Part shown: positions 1 through 9,285 of the stretch, in pieces
Layout of the letters: every line of letters starts with the position of its first letter
Position numbering within the stretch: the first letter of the stretch is position 1
From: Pelargonium nanum
Taxonomy: Eukaryota > Streptophyta > Magnoliopsida > Geraniales > Geraniaceae
DNA length: 41,811 nucleotides
Assembly (NCBI GenBank): GCA_036897485.1
Contig: JAYMTF010000263.1
Span: 1-41,811, forward strand
Reading direction: 5' to 3'
The notes under the pieces: generated by a model
Database searches by the model: none
The model's input: only the letters and a program-made list of their open reading frames with translations
What the model was told of the DNA's origin: nothing
Program-made: the position numbers and the translations under genes

Positions 1-1464
1 ATTGAAAATAAGACAGAAAAGAAGCCTCTTAAAAATCCGTGTTTTGAATGACTTCTCTATATAGGATAAAAAGTCAACACAAATCACATGAAAACATGCC
101 TTTCCTTTTTGTTACAAATGCAGGAACTTCAGAAGTTTGTCAAGATTTGGTGAGCTATTATATGTGTGGTATCAGTAAACTATGTATGATTATAAGTAAG
201 TGTTAGAATTCTGGTTTACTTTAGGAAAAACCTCGTAAGGAAAGGGAAATAAACTTATAAGAATTGCCTAGATATCTTACTGACCGGATAGAATCCATTA
301 ATAGGGTATATACTTGCTAGCAAAGTCAAATTTAGACAATGAATTTTAGGAATTAGTCTGGGGCATACCTGTCACTGTTCCAGAAAAAGATTATATATCT
401 TCCTTTTTACGGTAATAAGAATTCTAAGAGATTCTGGATCAGCTTATGCCTTTTTGTTGTGGTGCTGTTAAAAAGTCTAGATATGTTTCTTTTTTTCAGA
501 GATATACACTAGTTTTCCTATTATTTGAAACAAAATACGTTGTTAAAGGATTCACTCCTTAGAACCTTGTAAAATAAAGCAACCGGATTAAGTATAAAAC
601 CCTAAAGAGAGCGCTTTTTATAGATACAATTCAACACCGTGGGGGATACCTCTTGTGCCACCTCTTATACAAGTTCGGGGTTATTCTTGGCCAGCAGATT
701 GCTTTAGTATCCTACTATTATACGGGTATACTCAAATAATGACTAAAGTTTTAAAAATTACGAACTTTCTAGAGATCTTTTTAGGAGCTTGGTTGTAGCC
801 TCGAAACCAAATGTTGTTACATATTTAAAAGCAACCTACTGGAACTTCCCTCTATAAAGTAAAGGTCTAGAAATACTGTATATAAACACTAAAAGCACTA
901 AAAAATGGCTAAGTTTTAATGTCTTGTAAATGCATTAAGAACTTCTAAGCTGCGAAAAGGTTCAACTAAGGCTTTCATAAATAAATCTGATCCTACTAAA
1001 TTTAATGAGAAGGTATATAATACTAACATTTGATTTACTGGGGCGGGGTCTTTTCACGTGAAATTAGTCTAAAGGTGAATACTAAAAATGCGGTCTAAGT
1101 GCTTTTGTTATATGAGTAACAATTCAAAGAAGGAACCCTTTTTCTTTTAAGAATCGAACATGGGGTGCTTAACTCTTCCTAATGGAGTCCTATTAATCTG
1201 GGATTACAAGAATTGGTGGCTATGTAAAGAACTCATATGTTATTCCCTTTAACAGGGTTCTAGAAAACTTAAGCTTTCCCACTAATATATAAGGGGTATC
1301 GCACTGAGTAAAAAAAAGTATAACCTGTCTTTTCAAGTGAACTTGTCGAGTATTTAATAAAGTAAGTACCTCCTTTTGACTTCTCAAGTTGGGTTTTCCT
1401 AAAGAGTATCCGTGTTATACTCTAATATAATAACTTATAAGAGTTCTTGCTAAATAAATATCAC
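1..1464. other. AT-rich stretch without genes
   Basis: I see no reading frame of interest, RNA gene or clear repeat here. The sequence is about 30% G+C in sampled lines and dense in stops in every frame. It matches the TpA-rich, CpA-poor style of the window background. Confidence 0.6.
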
Positions 1465-1483
1465 CCCGATTTCCCTTATCGGG
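1465..1483. other. Short hairpin followed by a T run
   Basis: CCCGAT (1465-1470) pairs perfectly with ATCGGG (1478-1483) around a 7-base loop. An overlapping alternative stem, TTCCC with GGGAA, cannot form at the same time. A T run follows at 1491-1496, so it looks like an intrinsic terminator, but no gene ends here. A 6-bp stem is also common by chance. Confidence 0.25.
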
Positions 1484-1532
1484 AAGGTTCTTTTTTCGTG
1501 TCCCACCCGTATTTCCTACTTGGTTAGAAGCC

Positions 1533-1557
1533 TCGTTTACTCGTTTACTCGTTTACT
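1533..1557 (+). repeat. Three-copy 8-bp tandem repeat
   Basis: TCGTTTAC is repeated three times without error at 1533-1540, 1541-1548 and 1549-1556, with one further base of the next unit. It is the clearest short tandem array in the window. No function is indicated; replication slippage is the simplest origin. Confidence 0.9.
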
Positions 1558-1610
1558 TGTATTCGCATCAACTCGGTACTTTTCTTTTAGGTCTTAATTC
1601 TTGGGAATAA

Positions 1611-1715
1611 ATACTTAGAAAGCCTAAAGGAATAGAAGCTCCTAAAAACGATAGGATACAAACTAAGAAGACACGGCCTGAAGGAACTATGTGCTTACTT
1701 CCGTTAACAAGATAA
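1611..1715 (+). pseudogene. Short Lys-rich open frame, possible repeat relic
   Basis: The frame from 1611 to the TAA at 1713 is open for 34 codons after an upstream TAA (1608) and has no early ATG. It reads RKPKGIEAPKND then RIQTKKTR, so it is strongly basic. The stretch AGGATACAAACTAAGAA (1653-1669) differs at one base from a stretch on the minus strand near 3.38 kb. A match of that length can occur by chance in 42 kb. It may be a decayed piece of the Lys-rich family seen at 3.3, 4.8, 14.7 and 39.4 kb. Confidence 0.25.
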
Positions 1716-2032
1716 ATCTTATTGCCTAACAACAAACAGGAAAGACACTCAAGAGAAAAAAGCCTCTTAGTAGAATCCTTAGACTATCTCTTAGAAATTG
1801 ATTAGGGAAAAACTCCGGTTTACAACAAGTTCAGTGTCGATCAAACGGGAAACTATGTCCCTACTTTATACTTTAGTGGTGCAAGAAAAGGAAGTATGCT
1901 TTAACTAACATAAGGAAATCCTTATAAACAAAAGCATATAACTTAGACTCCTCTTCCTTATGATCTTCTTTTGAAAAAAAAAATATTGTAGAGTAGAATA
2001 GAACTTCCTTTACTTATTACTTAACTGCCTGA

Positions 2033-2224
2033 AATCCTAGCAAGGAGACTCCTGGCTTTAAGAATCCGGTAAACCGTCTAAATCCAAATAAATATAAGGA
2101 AACCCCGGCTAGTAGTGCTTCGTTACTTCCCTGTGATAGAATTCTAATTACAATCCTAGCTTATAAGAAAGTAGATAGATACAGGTAGAAACAAGCTATG
2201 AGTAAGAAAGCTACAAAAGAGTAA
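2033..2224 (+). pseudogene. Open frame broken by one TAG, basic end
   Basis: After a TGA at 2030 the frame runs 51 codons to a TAG at 2186, then a further 11 codons to TAA at 2222. It has no start codon near its beginning. The second half is basic, including AYKKVDRYR before the TAG and MSKKATKE after it. The TAG could be a CAG codon changed by a C to T transition, as expected if this is RIP-mutated coding sequence. Open stretches of this length are expected by chance in this composition, so the protein reading is speculative. I do not recognise it. Confidence 0.2.
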
Positions 2225-2407
2225 GGCCCTCAATATGAGAATCACTTAGATAAAGTAATTCTTTTCCTGGCCAATGTCTTAGCCAGTGTTTTTTATTTTC
2301 CTGTCACTCTAATATAAGTAAGATATTAAGTGAAATCTTGTATCATAAGTTCTATTAGTTAATTGTCTCCTTTTTCACGTCAAAGCGGCATAGAGAAATC
2401 CTAGAAC

Positions 2408-2424
2408 CCATGAGTTCAAATCCC
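2408..2424 (+). other. tRNA T-arm-like motif
   Basis: CCATGAGTTCAAATCCC resembles the T-arm of a tRNA (GTTCAAATC core). It also resembles the T-arm of the relic at 5933-5949. The stem does not close fully, and no D-arm or anticodon arm is visible upstream. At best it is a tRNA fragment. Confidence 0.2.
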
Positions 2425-2878
2425 AAGTTCCAGTGAGCTTGAATTCTTGTTGAAGTTCTAGTTTCCCAAAGCAAGTAAGAACCTTGCCCATTCTTATCTT
2501 TGTAAGCAGGAAAGATTTCACCAGGAACAAGAAAGAACTAAAATAGAAGACTTTTATTTCCCTTCTCTCAATCCGTCTGGAACCATGTCCATGTTGCTCT
2601 TGTTTCATGATGCTCTACCGAGTTTTGTTGTCTTCTAAATTCTTCATATAAGTACTCCTTGTATAAAGGGTACCTCAACAAGAGACATTACTTGAAAAAA
2701 GAGTCTACTTATTTAGGCTTTCTACTAGGTTTCGTTAAATAGTAGGAGGCTAACAAAGATAACTAAAGTAAGCTAAAGCATACCTTCTTCTTGTTGCTTG
2801 TCTTTGTGTAGCTAACTCTTAATACCTATTCTTATTCTAACTACTCTTTTAATCTATCCGATACCCTGTAACTCACTA

Positions 2879-2902
2879 GGAGAGAGGGCGAGTGCTCTCT
2901 CC
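2879..2902. other. Perfect 8-bp hairpin
   Basis: GGAGAGAG (2879-2886) and CTCTCTCC (2895-2902) form a perfect, mostly G:C stem around the 8-base loop GGCGAGTG. It stands out in a one-third G+C background. No adjacent gene explains it. It could be a relic of an element end or a stable fold in a transcript. Confidence 0.7.
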
Positions 2903-3250
2903 GATCTGTTTCCTCACTTCCTTACCTAACCTTTCTTACACATCCTTAAGTACCTAACAAACCCCTTATTTCTTAATTTCATTATCTTTCTAACCTGGAA
3001 AAGGAAAGTTTGTCTTGTGACTTTCAAAGCTTTGTCAAACTAAGACCTATTTCTAGTATTTTAGCTTAGTCTTACTAGGATTCTTAGGAGCCTTTAAATT
3101 CCTTGTCTTATAACCTGTACTACTTATTCTATTAGTATTCTTGTAGTTATTAGCTAATAGAGTTAAGTACATTAAGGTGTATCTCTTGCCCTCTGTAGTT
3201 ACTAATATAAGGAGGTTGGAACCCTAATAGTACAAAGGTAAATGACTCTT

Positions 3251-3321
3251 CCTGACTGCAGTGGAGGCAAGTGCTAACTTGTAGTATATGGATAGTCAAC
3301 CTTACACTATAGAACACCAAC
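3251..3321 (+). repeat. Dispersed repeat, copy A, first conserved segment
   Basis: This segment aligns with 16233-16306. Both begin CCTGACTG, keep a purine-rich middle, and end with a 21-base stretch that differs at one base (3301-3321 against 16286-16306). Differences in the first part, such as CTGCAGTGGAGG against CTGTAGCGAAGG, are mostly transitions. Further segments stay collinear near 3.94, 4.35-4.49 and 4.8 kb. This indicates an old interspersed element, not a local duplication. Confidence 0.65.
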
Positions 3322-3332
3322 TTCTTACTGAC

Positions 3333-3515
3333 TTACTTCTTTTTAAGAGCTTTCACTTTCTTAGTCTGTATCCTACCTTTCTTCTTCTTATGAGGTTTAC
3401 CTAAACTTTTATTATGAGCTTTACTTGCACTCTGTATCTCTATCTTACTCTCTTGATACTCGTACCCGAAGCCTTTTAATTGGAAACAGAGGAATACAAA
3501 TAAGAAGGCTTTTAC
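3333..3515 (-). pseudogene. Lys-rich open frame within dispersed repeat copy A
   Basis: Reading on the minus strand from 3515 there are 60 open codons to the TAA at 3335-3333, bounded upstream by a TAG and with no ATG. The first third is hydrophobic (KAFLFVFLCFQ). The last third is extremely basic, with KPHKKKKGR and an end of KKVKALKKK. Similar basic ends appear at 4.8 and 39.4 kb on the minus strand and near 14.5-14.9 kb on the + strand. One explanation is the decayed C-terminal tail of a transposase, since fungal pogo/Fot1-type proteins often end in a Lys/Arg/Ala-rich tail. No catalytic motif is visible. Confidence 0.3.
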
Positions 3516-4350
3516 CTAAATTTACATTTAAAGTAAATAAAACTTTCCAAAAAACTTAAAGAAAAAGGAATACAGATACACATTCGAAAAAGGAGCTGAG
3601 GTTTATATAAATTATTTCCCATTTATTGTGAGTTTGGGTGCCCCAGAAAAGGGGATGGGTTATACCGAGGGCTTTTAGAGTCAATATTCCTCTACTTTTA
3701 AATTCTTACTTTTTTCGAAGGTTTACAGAACATTTAAGGGACTCCGGCAGGAAAGCAAATTCAACGGGTCACTACCCTTAGCTGTGTTAGATGTTCTAAA
3801 GGATTTCAATTACAGAAGCTGACTTCTTAAAAAAATAGGATTACAGATTCTTAGCTTAGCCTTTTTATTTTAGAGAATCTCCTATGAAACCCCTAAAAAC
3901 TCTGAATTCTTATTAAACTAACAATGGGGAATAACCTCCTTTTGTTTGCTTTGTAGCTATTACTTTAGGAGATTGGAAACTTGCAAACAAGGTAACACGA
4001 GAACAAAACCCTTACTTTATTTACTAGAACTTCCCCGTTTTAAATGCTTACCTTATCTTCTAATAGTACTCTTTGTTAAGACTTTCCTTACATTCTGGGC
4101 TACCTTATAGCCAACATGTACCTATTACCAGCTTTCATACCTACCTTAATCCTAAAAAAACCCCTTTTCTTACTAATTACTAAAAAACCAAGGGTTCCTA
4201 CCTGGAGAAACAGATTTGTCAAAAAGCCTATAACAGACCCGTTTAGAGCGCCCTCACTCAAAGGAACTTCCTTTTATTATTATTAGATGCCGACTTTTCT
4301 TCCTCAATCAAAAGACTTTATCAATAAAGACTAACAAAAAAAATTAAGGA

Positions 4351-4488
4351 ATAAACCAAACAATGCGAAAGTTATTACCTAGAATTTCTTTTATCTTTAG
4401 TTTAGATACCCTGTAAGTTATTTTAGAGTCCATACTTCCTGTGTTTTAGAATTCCCGCTTTATTTAAACTTAAGATCCAGAAACAGAA
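4351..4488 (+). repeat. Dispersed repeat, copy A, second conserved segment
   Basis: Aligns with 16766-16916 in the same order and orientation as the first segment. Shared anchors are ACCAAACAA followed by AAAGT, then TTTAGAAT and CCC, then AAACTTAAGAT followed by CAGAA. Small indels separate the anchors. The spacing to the first segment is about 0.56 kb longer here than in copy B. Confidence 0.65.
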
Positions 4489-4791
4489 AAACTATCTACT
4501 TTAAAATATCTAGCATTAGCCTAAACTCCCTCGAAAAGAAAGGATTCTGCAACAAGCTAAAGCTTGCCTTTCTAAATGAAACCCTTGAAATCCTTACCCA
4601 GATATTAACTAAAAAAAGGATACTTAATTTGAAATATTTTAGTGGCAGGCATAGAATCCCGGAATACTCCCCTATACTAAATCCCTTTGAACTCTAAATA
4701 AAGGAAAGAAAAACCCCGCTTACTTATGGGCTTATAGGTGCCTATACCCTTTAAACTAGAAATCCTTAAAAAAAGAAGCTTTTAATATAAC

Positions 4792-4914
4792 TTACTTCTT
4801 CTTCTGAGCTAGACCTGTAGCTTTCTACAAACCTGTATTCCCTATCTGTATCTTCATAGTCTTCTTAACCTTCATACCTGCAGCATTATCTGTCTTAGTC
4901 TTCGGAGCTTGACT
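4792..4914 (-). pseudogene. Lys-rich frame with internal TAG in repeat copy A
   Basis: From 4914 on the minus strand the frame covers 40 codons to TAA (4794-4792), with one internal TAG at 4827-4825. It includes MKVKKTMKIQ and ends in QKKK. Its DNA at 4846-4863 matches 39371-39388 with one difference in 18 bases, and the match continues with a 3-base gap that keeps the frame. An in-frame indel and a shared frame favour former coding sequence. CAG to TAG change would explain the internal stop. Confidence 0.35.
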
Positions 4915-4920
4915 TTACTG

Positions 4921-5848
4921 TCTTTAACGAGAACATTGAGAAACACGTCCTTTTTACTCTAAACTGACTAAGAAAGAGTTATTAGTTAATTCCATTAACT
5001 ACAGGGACGGGAACTAAACAGGAAAGGAAGCTACTTGTTAATGAGTTTTTTTTATTAAGTAAAAAGCTAATAAACATCTGGATAGTGGCTAGCATATGGA
5101 TCTACATCGATGATGAGTGGTTCCGCCTATTACCTTTAATTTAGTTCAATTGTCTATTGACTTCATTGAAAGTAGCGATCCCTAATAGAGAGACATTTAC
5201 AGAAATGATATTGTAGTGGAGGATTTCGGATAGATACCAGGTACTTCGATACCAAAGTATTTTCTAGCTAAGCATAAAGGACTTGGACATCTAATCATAC
5301 ACAAAGTTATAAATATATAGAAATAAAAAGGGGTTTAATAAAGCGACTTATAGAAAATTTACTGGTCAAATGGCACTAATCCTACTCAATTCGAAAAATT
5401 TGTATATTTCTTGTAATTCATTAAAATCTCATTAATATCCTTAAAAAGAGTTAGAATTAGTACTACGGGACAACAAAATTTACTATTTAGTTTGAATTTG
5501 TTTACTATAATTATATAAAACTTTCATGTCCACACGAAATGAAGAAATAGAAGGACTTATAGCTTGACTTGTAAACGAGTAGCTTTTCGAGGGCGTAGAG
5601 ACATATTAGGTCTACTTTCCTTTTTATGGAGAGTAGGAGTTTCTATAGTAAGAGACAGGGGATTCCTATACTAGTTCTACAGTTCTGTCATGCCCAGGCT
5701 ATAATATGTAAAGTATTCAGTTACTGAATTCCCTAGTTCAGCCTACTTTGTAAAAAGCTGAATCAAAGGTATCCTTATTTCATGCAATAACTCTATCAGT
5801 CAATTCCATTTCTATTCTTTAATAGGGGAGCCGCAAAAAAGCGAGCAG
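4921..5848. other. AT-rich stretch without genes
   Basis: I see no gene, RNA or clear repeat. The C-rich bias of the block before it fades after about 5.0 kb. Stops are frequent in all frames. Confidence 0.5.
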
Positions 5849-5972
5849 TTATGTTTTATGGAGTACAGTCAAGTGTACAGTTTGTAAAGTATATCGAAGT
5901 GGTAAAGCAAGGGATTCGCTTGACCGTGATGTATGGGTTCGACTCCCATTTCCTCCTCACTTTGTTCAGAGC
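5849..5972 (+). repeat. Small dispersed repeat, copy 1 (22-bp identical core)
   Basis: Bases 5951-5972 are identical to 14321-14342, beginning TCCTCCTCAC. A 22-bp exact match is not expected by chance in 42 kb. Weaker similarity extends upstream: GTTATG, then CAAGTG, a gap, TTTGTA, then GTGA and GGTTC appear in the same order in both. The tRNA-like relic at 5888-5956 lies inside this repeat. Confidence 0.65.
5888..5956 (+). pseudogene. tRNA-like relic, 3' half resembles organellar tRNA-Ser(GCU)
   Basis: The T-arm is perfect: stem ATGGG (5933-5937), loop TTCGACT, stem CCCAT (5945-5949). It is followed by TTCCTCC, which would be the 3' acceptor strand. From memory this 3' end is one base from plant mitochondrial tRNA-Ser(GCU). 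Upstream, GAAGTGGTAAAGC looks like a D-arm, but the anticodon stem does not pair and no 5' acceptor strand GGAGGAA is present. It is therefore a broken tRNA or a tRNA-derived piece of a repeat, not a working gene. Confidence 0.45.
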
Positions 5973-6021
5973 TATTCTTAGTTTCCTCCGGTTTCCTCTT
6001 TCTTATTCTTTTACTGTTTTT

Positions 6022-6093
6022 CTTTTCTTACTCGAGTGGTAAAGCACCGGTTCATGGAACCAGCATCCAAGGGTTCGAGTCGAGTCAGTGCTG
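6022..6093 (+). pseudogene. tRNA-like relic, core resembles tRNA-Gln
   Basis: The core at 6035-6081 matches my recollection of plant mitochondrial tRNA-Gln(UUG) at about 39 of 47 positions. It runs from the D-loop (AGTGGTAAAGCA) through the anticodon arm to the T-loop (GGTTCGAGTC). The anticodon loop would be TCATGGA between CCGGT and ACCAG, with one mismatched pair. The usual T at position 33 is C and the anticodon would read ATG. D-stem, T-stem and acceptor stem do not close. It lies about 65 bases after the first relic on the same strand. A bacterial or fungal organellar source fits nearly as well. Confidence 0.45.
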
Positions 6094-6518
6094 GTAATCT
6101 GGTTTCTATAAAGCCTTAAGAGATGCCCTTTCAAAAAGCAGAGGAAGAATGTCCTTTAGAGGGGGTTCTAGAGTCTTTGTAATTACAAGTTTGTACGAGA
6201 ATTGATATGGAGGAAGTCAACGAGGTCCTATTCCTAAAGTCAAGGCAGAATCAAAAGAGGGAGCTTCCTTTGCATGCCGATATAAAAAACCGGTGTCTTG
6301 CCCCTTGGTTATACTCCAGAAAACCTAACAACAGTTTCCTTTGAGGGCAGTCGCCCAGGGTAAGCAAAAGCAACTCATTTCTATATTAGCTAGTCAACCT
6401 TTCTTTATTCACAAGCAAGGAAATACTCCGTTTCAGGTAACTCCAAATTGAACTGAACAAAATGCTTGAATTTACTACTTTCCAGACGTAATTGTAAACT
6501 GTATAAATTCTTTTCCAC
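6094..6518. other. Gene-free stretch
   Basis: No gene is visible. Composition is close to 40% G+C, less decayed than the surroundings. It continues the 5.85-6.1 kb island. Confidence 0.4.
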
Positions 6519-6818
6519 ATGAAGACAGAGGTTAGCTGTGGTAGAAAGATCTCTCAAAGAATTAGGATAGTAGATTCTGATCTTTTCGGTAAAAAGCCGT
6601 CCAAACGAAATCACTACGGTAAACAAAAAATATTGGGAGGCAATACTAAGGTAGGAATGCCACCCTTTAAAATAGTAACAAAGAGTAGAAAAGTAGGTTA
6701 TTTTCGAAATGCAGGAATACGGCTATTTCATTTATTTAGGGCAAGCCTGACCTTTGTTGGCTTAGCACTATGGAGATGTTGTATGTTAGCGGTAAGAATA
6801 GATTTAAAGGCTTTATAA
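6519..6818 (+). CDS. Unrecognised 99-codon open frame
   Basis: This is the longest ATG-initiated frame in the window. The N-terminal two thirds are basic and hydrophilic (for example GRKISQRIR and GKKPSKRN). Residues about 76-96 are hydrophobic (FRASLTFVGLALWRCCML), possibly a membrane segment or frame noise. A TAA lies five codons upstream, so the ATG at 6519 is the only plausible start. I match it to no family. A frame of this length is near the chance maximum for 42 kb at this composition, so it may well not be a gene. Confidence 0.18.
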   Translation: MKTEVSCGRKISQRIRIVDSDLFGKKPSKRNHYGKQKILGGNTKVGMPPFKIVTKSRKVGYFRNAGIRLFHLFRASLTFVGLALWRCCMLAVRIDLKAL

Positions 6819-9267
6819 AGGGTAAAGAATCAACGAATATACAAAAAGGAGCTCTTTTGCAAAAGTATCCGGTATAAAAGACACCTTTTCTTGAAAAAAA
6901 TCTCTTTTCTTTTAGAGGGAGCTTTGACCTGACTTGAACTAACGGCATTCGCGTTGAAGACATGCTGTTATAACCACAAGTTTTTAGTTATAGATTAACT
7001 ACTCCTCAGTAGTACTTAAGTTGTAACTTGGTCTAATAAGAAACTTATAGTAAAGTAATTTTTTTATTATAAGGAGGATCTAAATTTCTATTTCAATTAG
7101 GTTTCTATGTCCCACGCTAAAAGGCAGAGTTACAGAGATATTAAATAAAAAAAAGGGCACCCACGCATATCTTCACTTTCTCAGCGTTATTTAAGGGTAT
7201 TCGTAAGTTTAAGGAAATATAATTATCAAAAGAGTTTCAGTTGAGAGGTACCCGATACCTAATCCCAAACTAAAGAAAAGCTTTCTTTCAATAGCAGAGT
7301 ATCCTTAAGCATTTTTGGATTCGGGGTCAGTCTTCTTTTATGGAATTCTTTTAGAATGGAAAATTCAAGTCTAAGATGGAATAGTCATTCGTTCCTATTG
7401 GATATTGAAACGGAGGCTTCTATCTATTTATTACGGTGTAATATTAAGTTTCTGGTCAAAGTAGCTAGAAACTCCAGGATTTCTTCTTTTTAAAAGCACT
7501 CTTTTTGATTGTAAGTAAGCAGTTAGGAAGGTATACCTATCTGTTCTGTATGGGTGGAAAGATCCTTTTGTTTAGTCTATAATACTTTAATTTGTAAATT
7601 TTGTTTCGTTGAAAAATGCTCTTATAGAAAGTAAAACTACTTGCTATGACCTGCTGGGTTACCCCGAATCTGAGTTACCTTTTAACAAAAGAGTTATACA
7701 ATCAACTAACTATATAAACAGGTTAACTACCCAGGCAAAACCTCGCATTGAGCAAAGGCTATAACTGATAGCTCGAGAGGAGAGCAGATTAGAGCATACT
7801 GAAACACGAGCGTGACCCAGAAGTTGGATATGATATATGAGGTTTAATAAAGAGAAGGATTAGCAAAATCTACTATACTTCTGCTAGCGGATCCTTGCTA
7901 ATCTAGTTACATAGCAAATACTGTTCTATAACTATACATGCTTACTCACACTCACAGAGTAAATCTTGATAAGGAGCCCCTCCGTTAGACTGCTATTTCA
8001 ATATGATATCACTTGAGAATCAAAGCCAAAGAAAGTGGATGAAGTAAGATGATTCTCAAGACTGACACTTACCAATTGTTTGTTTAAACTAGCTCAAACT
8101 ATGACTGTTTAAAGAATGTAGGGGTTCGAAAACAAGAGAATTAAATCAATAACGGGTTGCTATGTATTATTGCCTAGCTGTCTGTCAGAATACTAATTCA
8201 GCCAAGAAAATATCTTCTATAGGTTCTTATATTAATCTATAAATAGAGATCTTACTTTAATTATTTATTACAAATTTCTTTATCCTTAGACCCTTTTTTA
8301 ATTGAACGGAGCATTGCCTATAATTAGAAAAACCTCACTTGTATACTAAAAAACGAACTGAAATGTTTATAGATCTGAACAAAGTGAAGAGTAAGACTTA
8401 CCTTGATTGGTAGGGTAATAATAATAATTCATTTCTTATAAAAACTTCTTTCTTAAGGACACCCATAAAGTTTACCAAACAGTAACATTATAGAATCCTA
8501 CTCTATTTTAACTTGCTTCTTTTGGACTTCATAAGGATTTCTTTTCCAAGTAAAACAATATAGAACTTGCTGCCCTTATTCAAATACCTACTTATACATC
8601 CGTATTTATTCCTATCTGATATGGGCTCCTTGTACTCCCTCACTAATTGCTAGTCTTACTTACCACAGTAAAAAAGTTACTAGTATAGAGATTGTAACAT
8701 AAGAACTAGAACTCCCGAGCATTCTAATAGGTATCCAGTAATCCGGTTGGCACCCAATTCATTAATTGGATAAAAGCTAATCAAGTCAGGAATCCATCTC
8801 ATGCTCTAATTTGTATCGATCAGCAAGAATAAAATCTAAATTCCTAGGAAGAGATGAAGCGCACTACGTACTATTTGAACTAACTACGTCTGGAAAAAGG
8901 CTCCTACTTTTGTAACCTGGAACTGGTAGGAAGTGTCAACTATAAATATCTATTATATAGAATCACAGAACTTTAAAACTACTCTTATAATTTACCAGCT
9001 CTACGAGGGGCTACTTCTTAACAGGAATATTCGATAACAAACGCGAAAGCACTAGCAGAATGAGTTCAAAATGGGAACTGGAAACAGGATCCCTAAAGCT
9101 TTACAACATACACGAGACTGAGGAGAAGAGTATCGGTTTTACTAAATTGTATTCTTACTTCTATAAATTCGCAATTTAAAGTATGTTTAGTAAGAGCACT
9201 TGAACCAATGTCAGTTTGTCTGTTTTTACACTGCTTTGCCACTTCCTTTTTTTTACATCGACTAGAT

Positions 9268-9285
9268 TTCGAACCCGTGACACAA
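9268..9285 (-). other. tRNA T-arm-like motif on the minus strand
   Basis: The minus strand reads TTGTGTCACGGGTTCGAA, which resembles the variable loop plus T-loop of organellar tRNA-Phe. The T-stem does not close and no other arm is recognisable. The D-loop conserved bases are also missing. Confidence 0.15.

Larger units (their letters stand above)
2225..3250. other. Gene-free stretch turning C-rich
   Basis: Nothing here is recognisable as a gene. The 77-codon minus-strand frame at 2375-2608 matches no family I know. From about 2.79 kb the + strand becomes C-rich and G-poor: line 2821 has 16 C and 4 G. It holds the hairpin at 2879-2902 and a tRNA T-arm-like motif at 2408-2424. Confidence 0.5.

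Noticed and set aside
1465-1496. Intrinsic terminator
   Set aside because: Hairpin plus T run fits the shape, but there is no gene upstream on either strand and the stem is only 6 bp.
2375-2608. 77-codon minus-strand open frame
   Set aside because: Within chance length, matches no family I know, and overlaps the T-arm-like motif; no supporting start context.
6736-6963. 75-codon minus-strand frame and a tRNA-like TAGTTCAAGTC motif on the minus strand near 6.94 kb
   Set aside because: The motif has no closing T-stem or anticodon arm, and the frame overlaps the longer + frame at 6519-6818.
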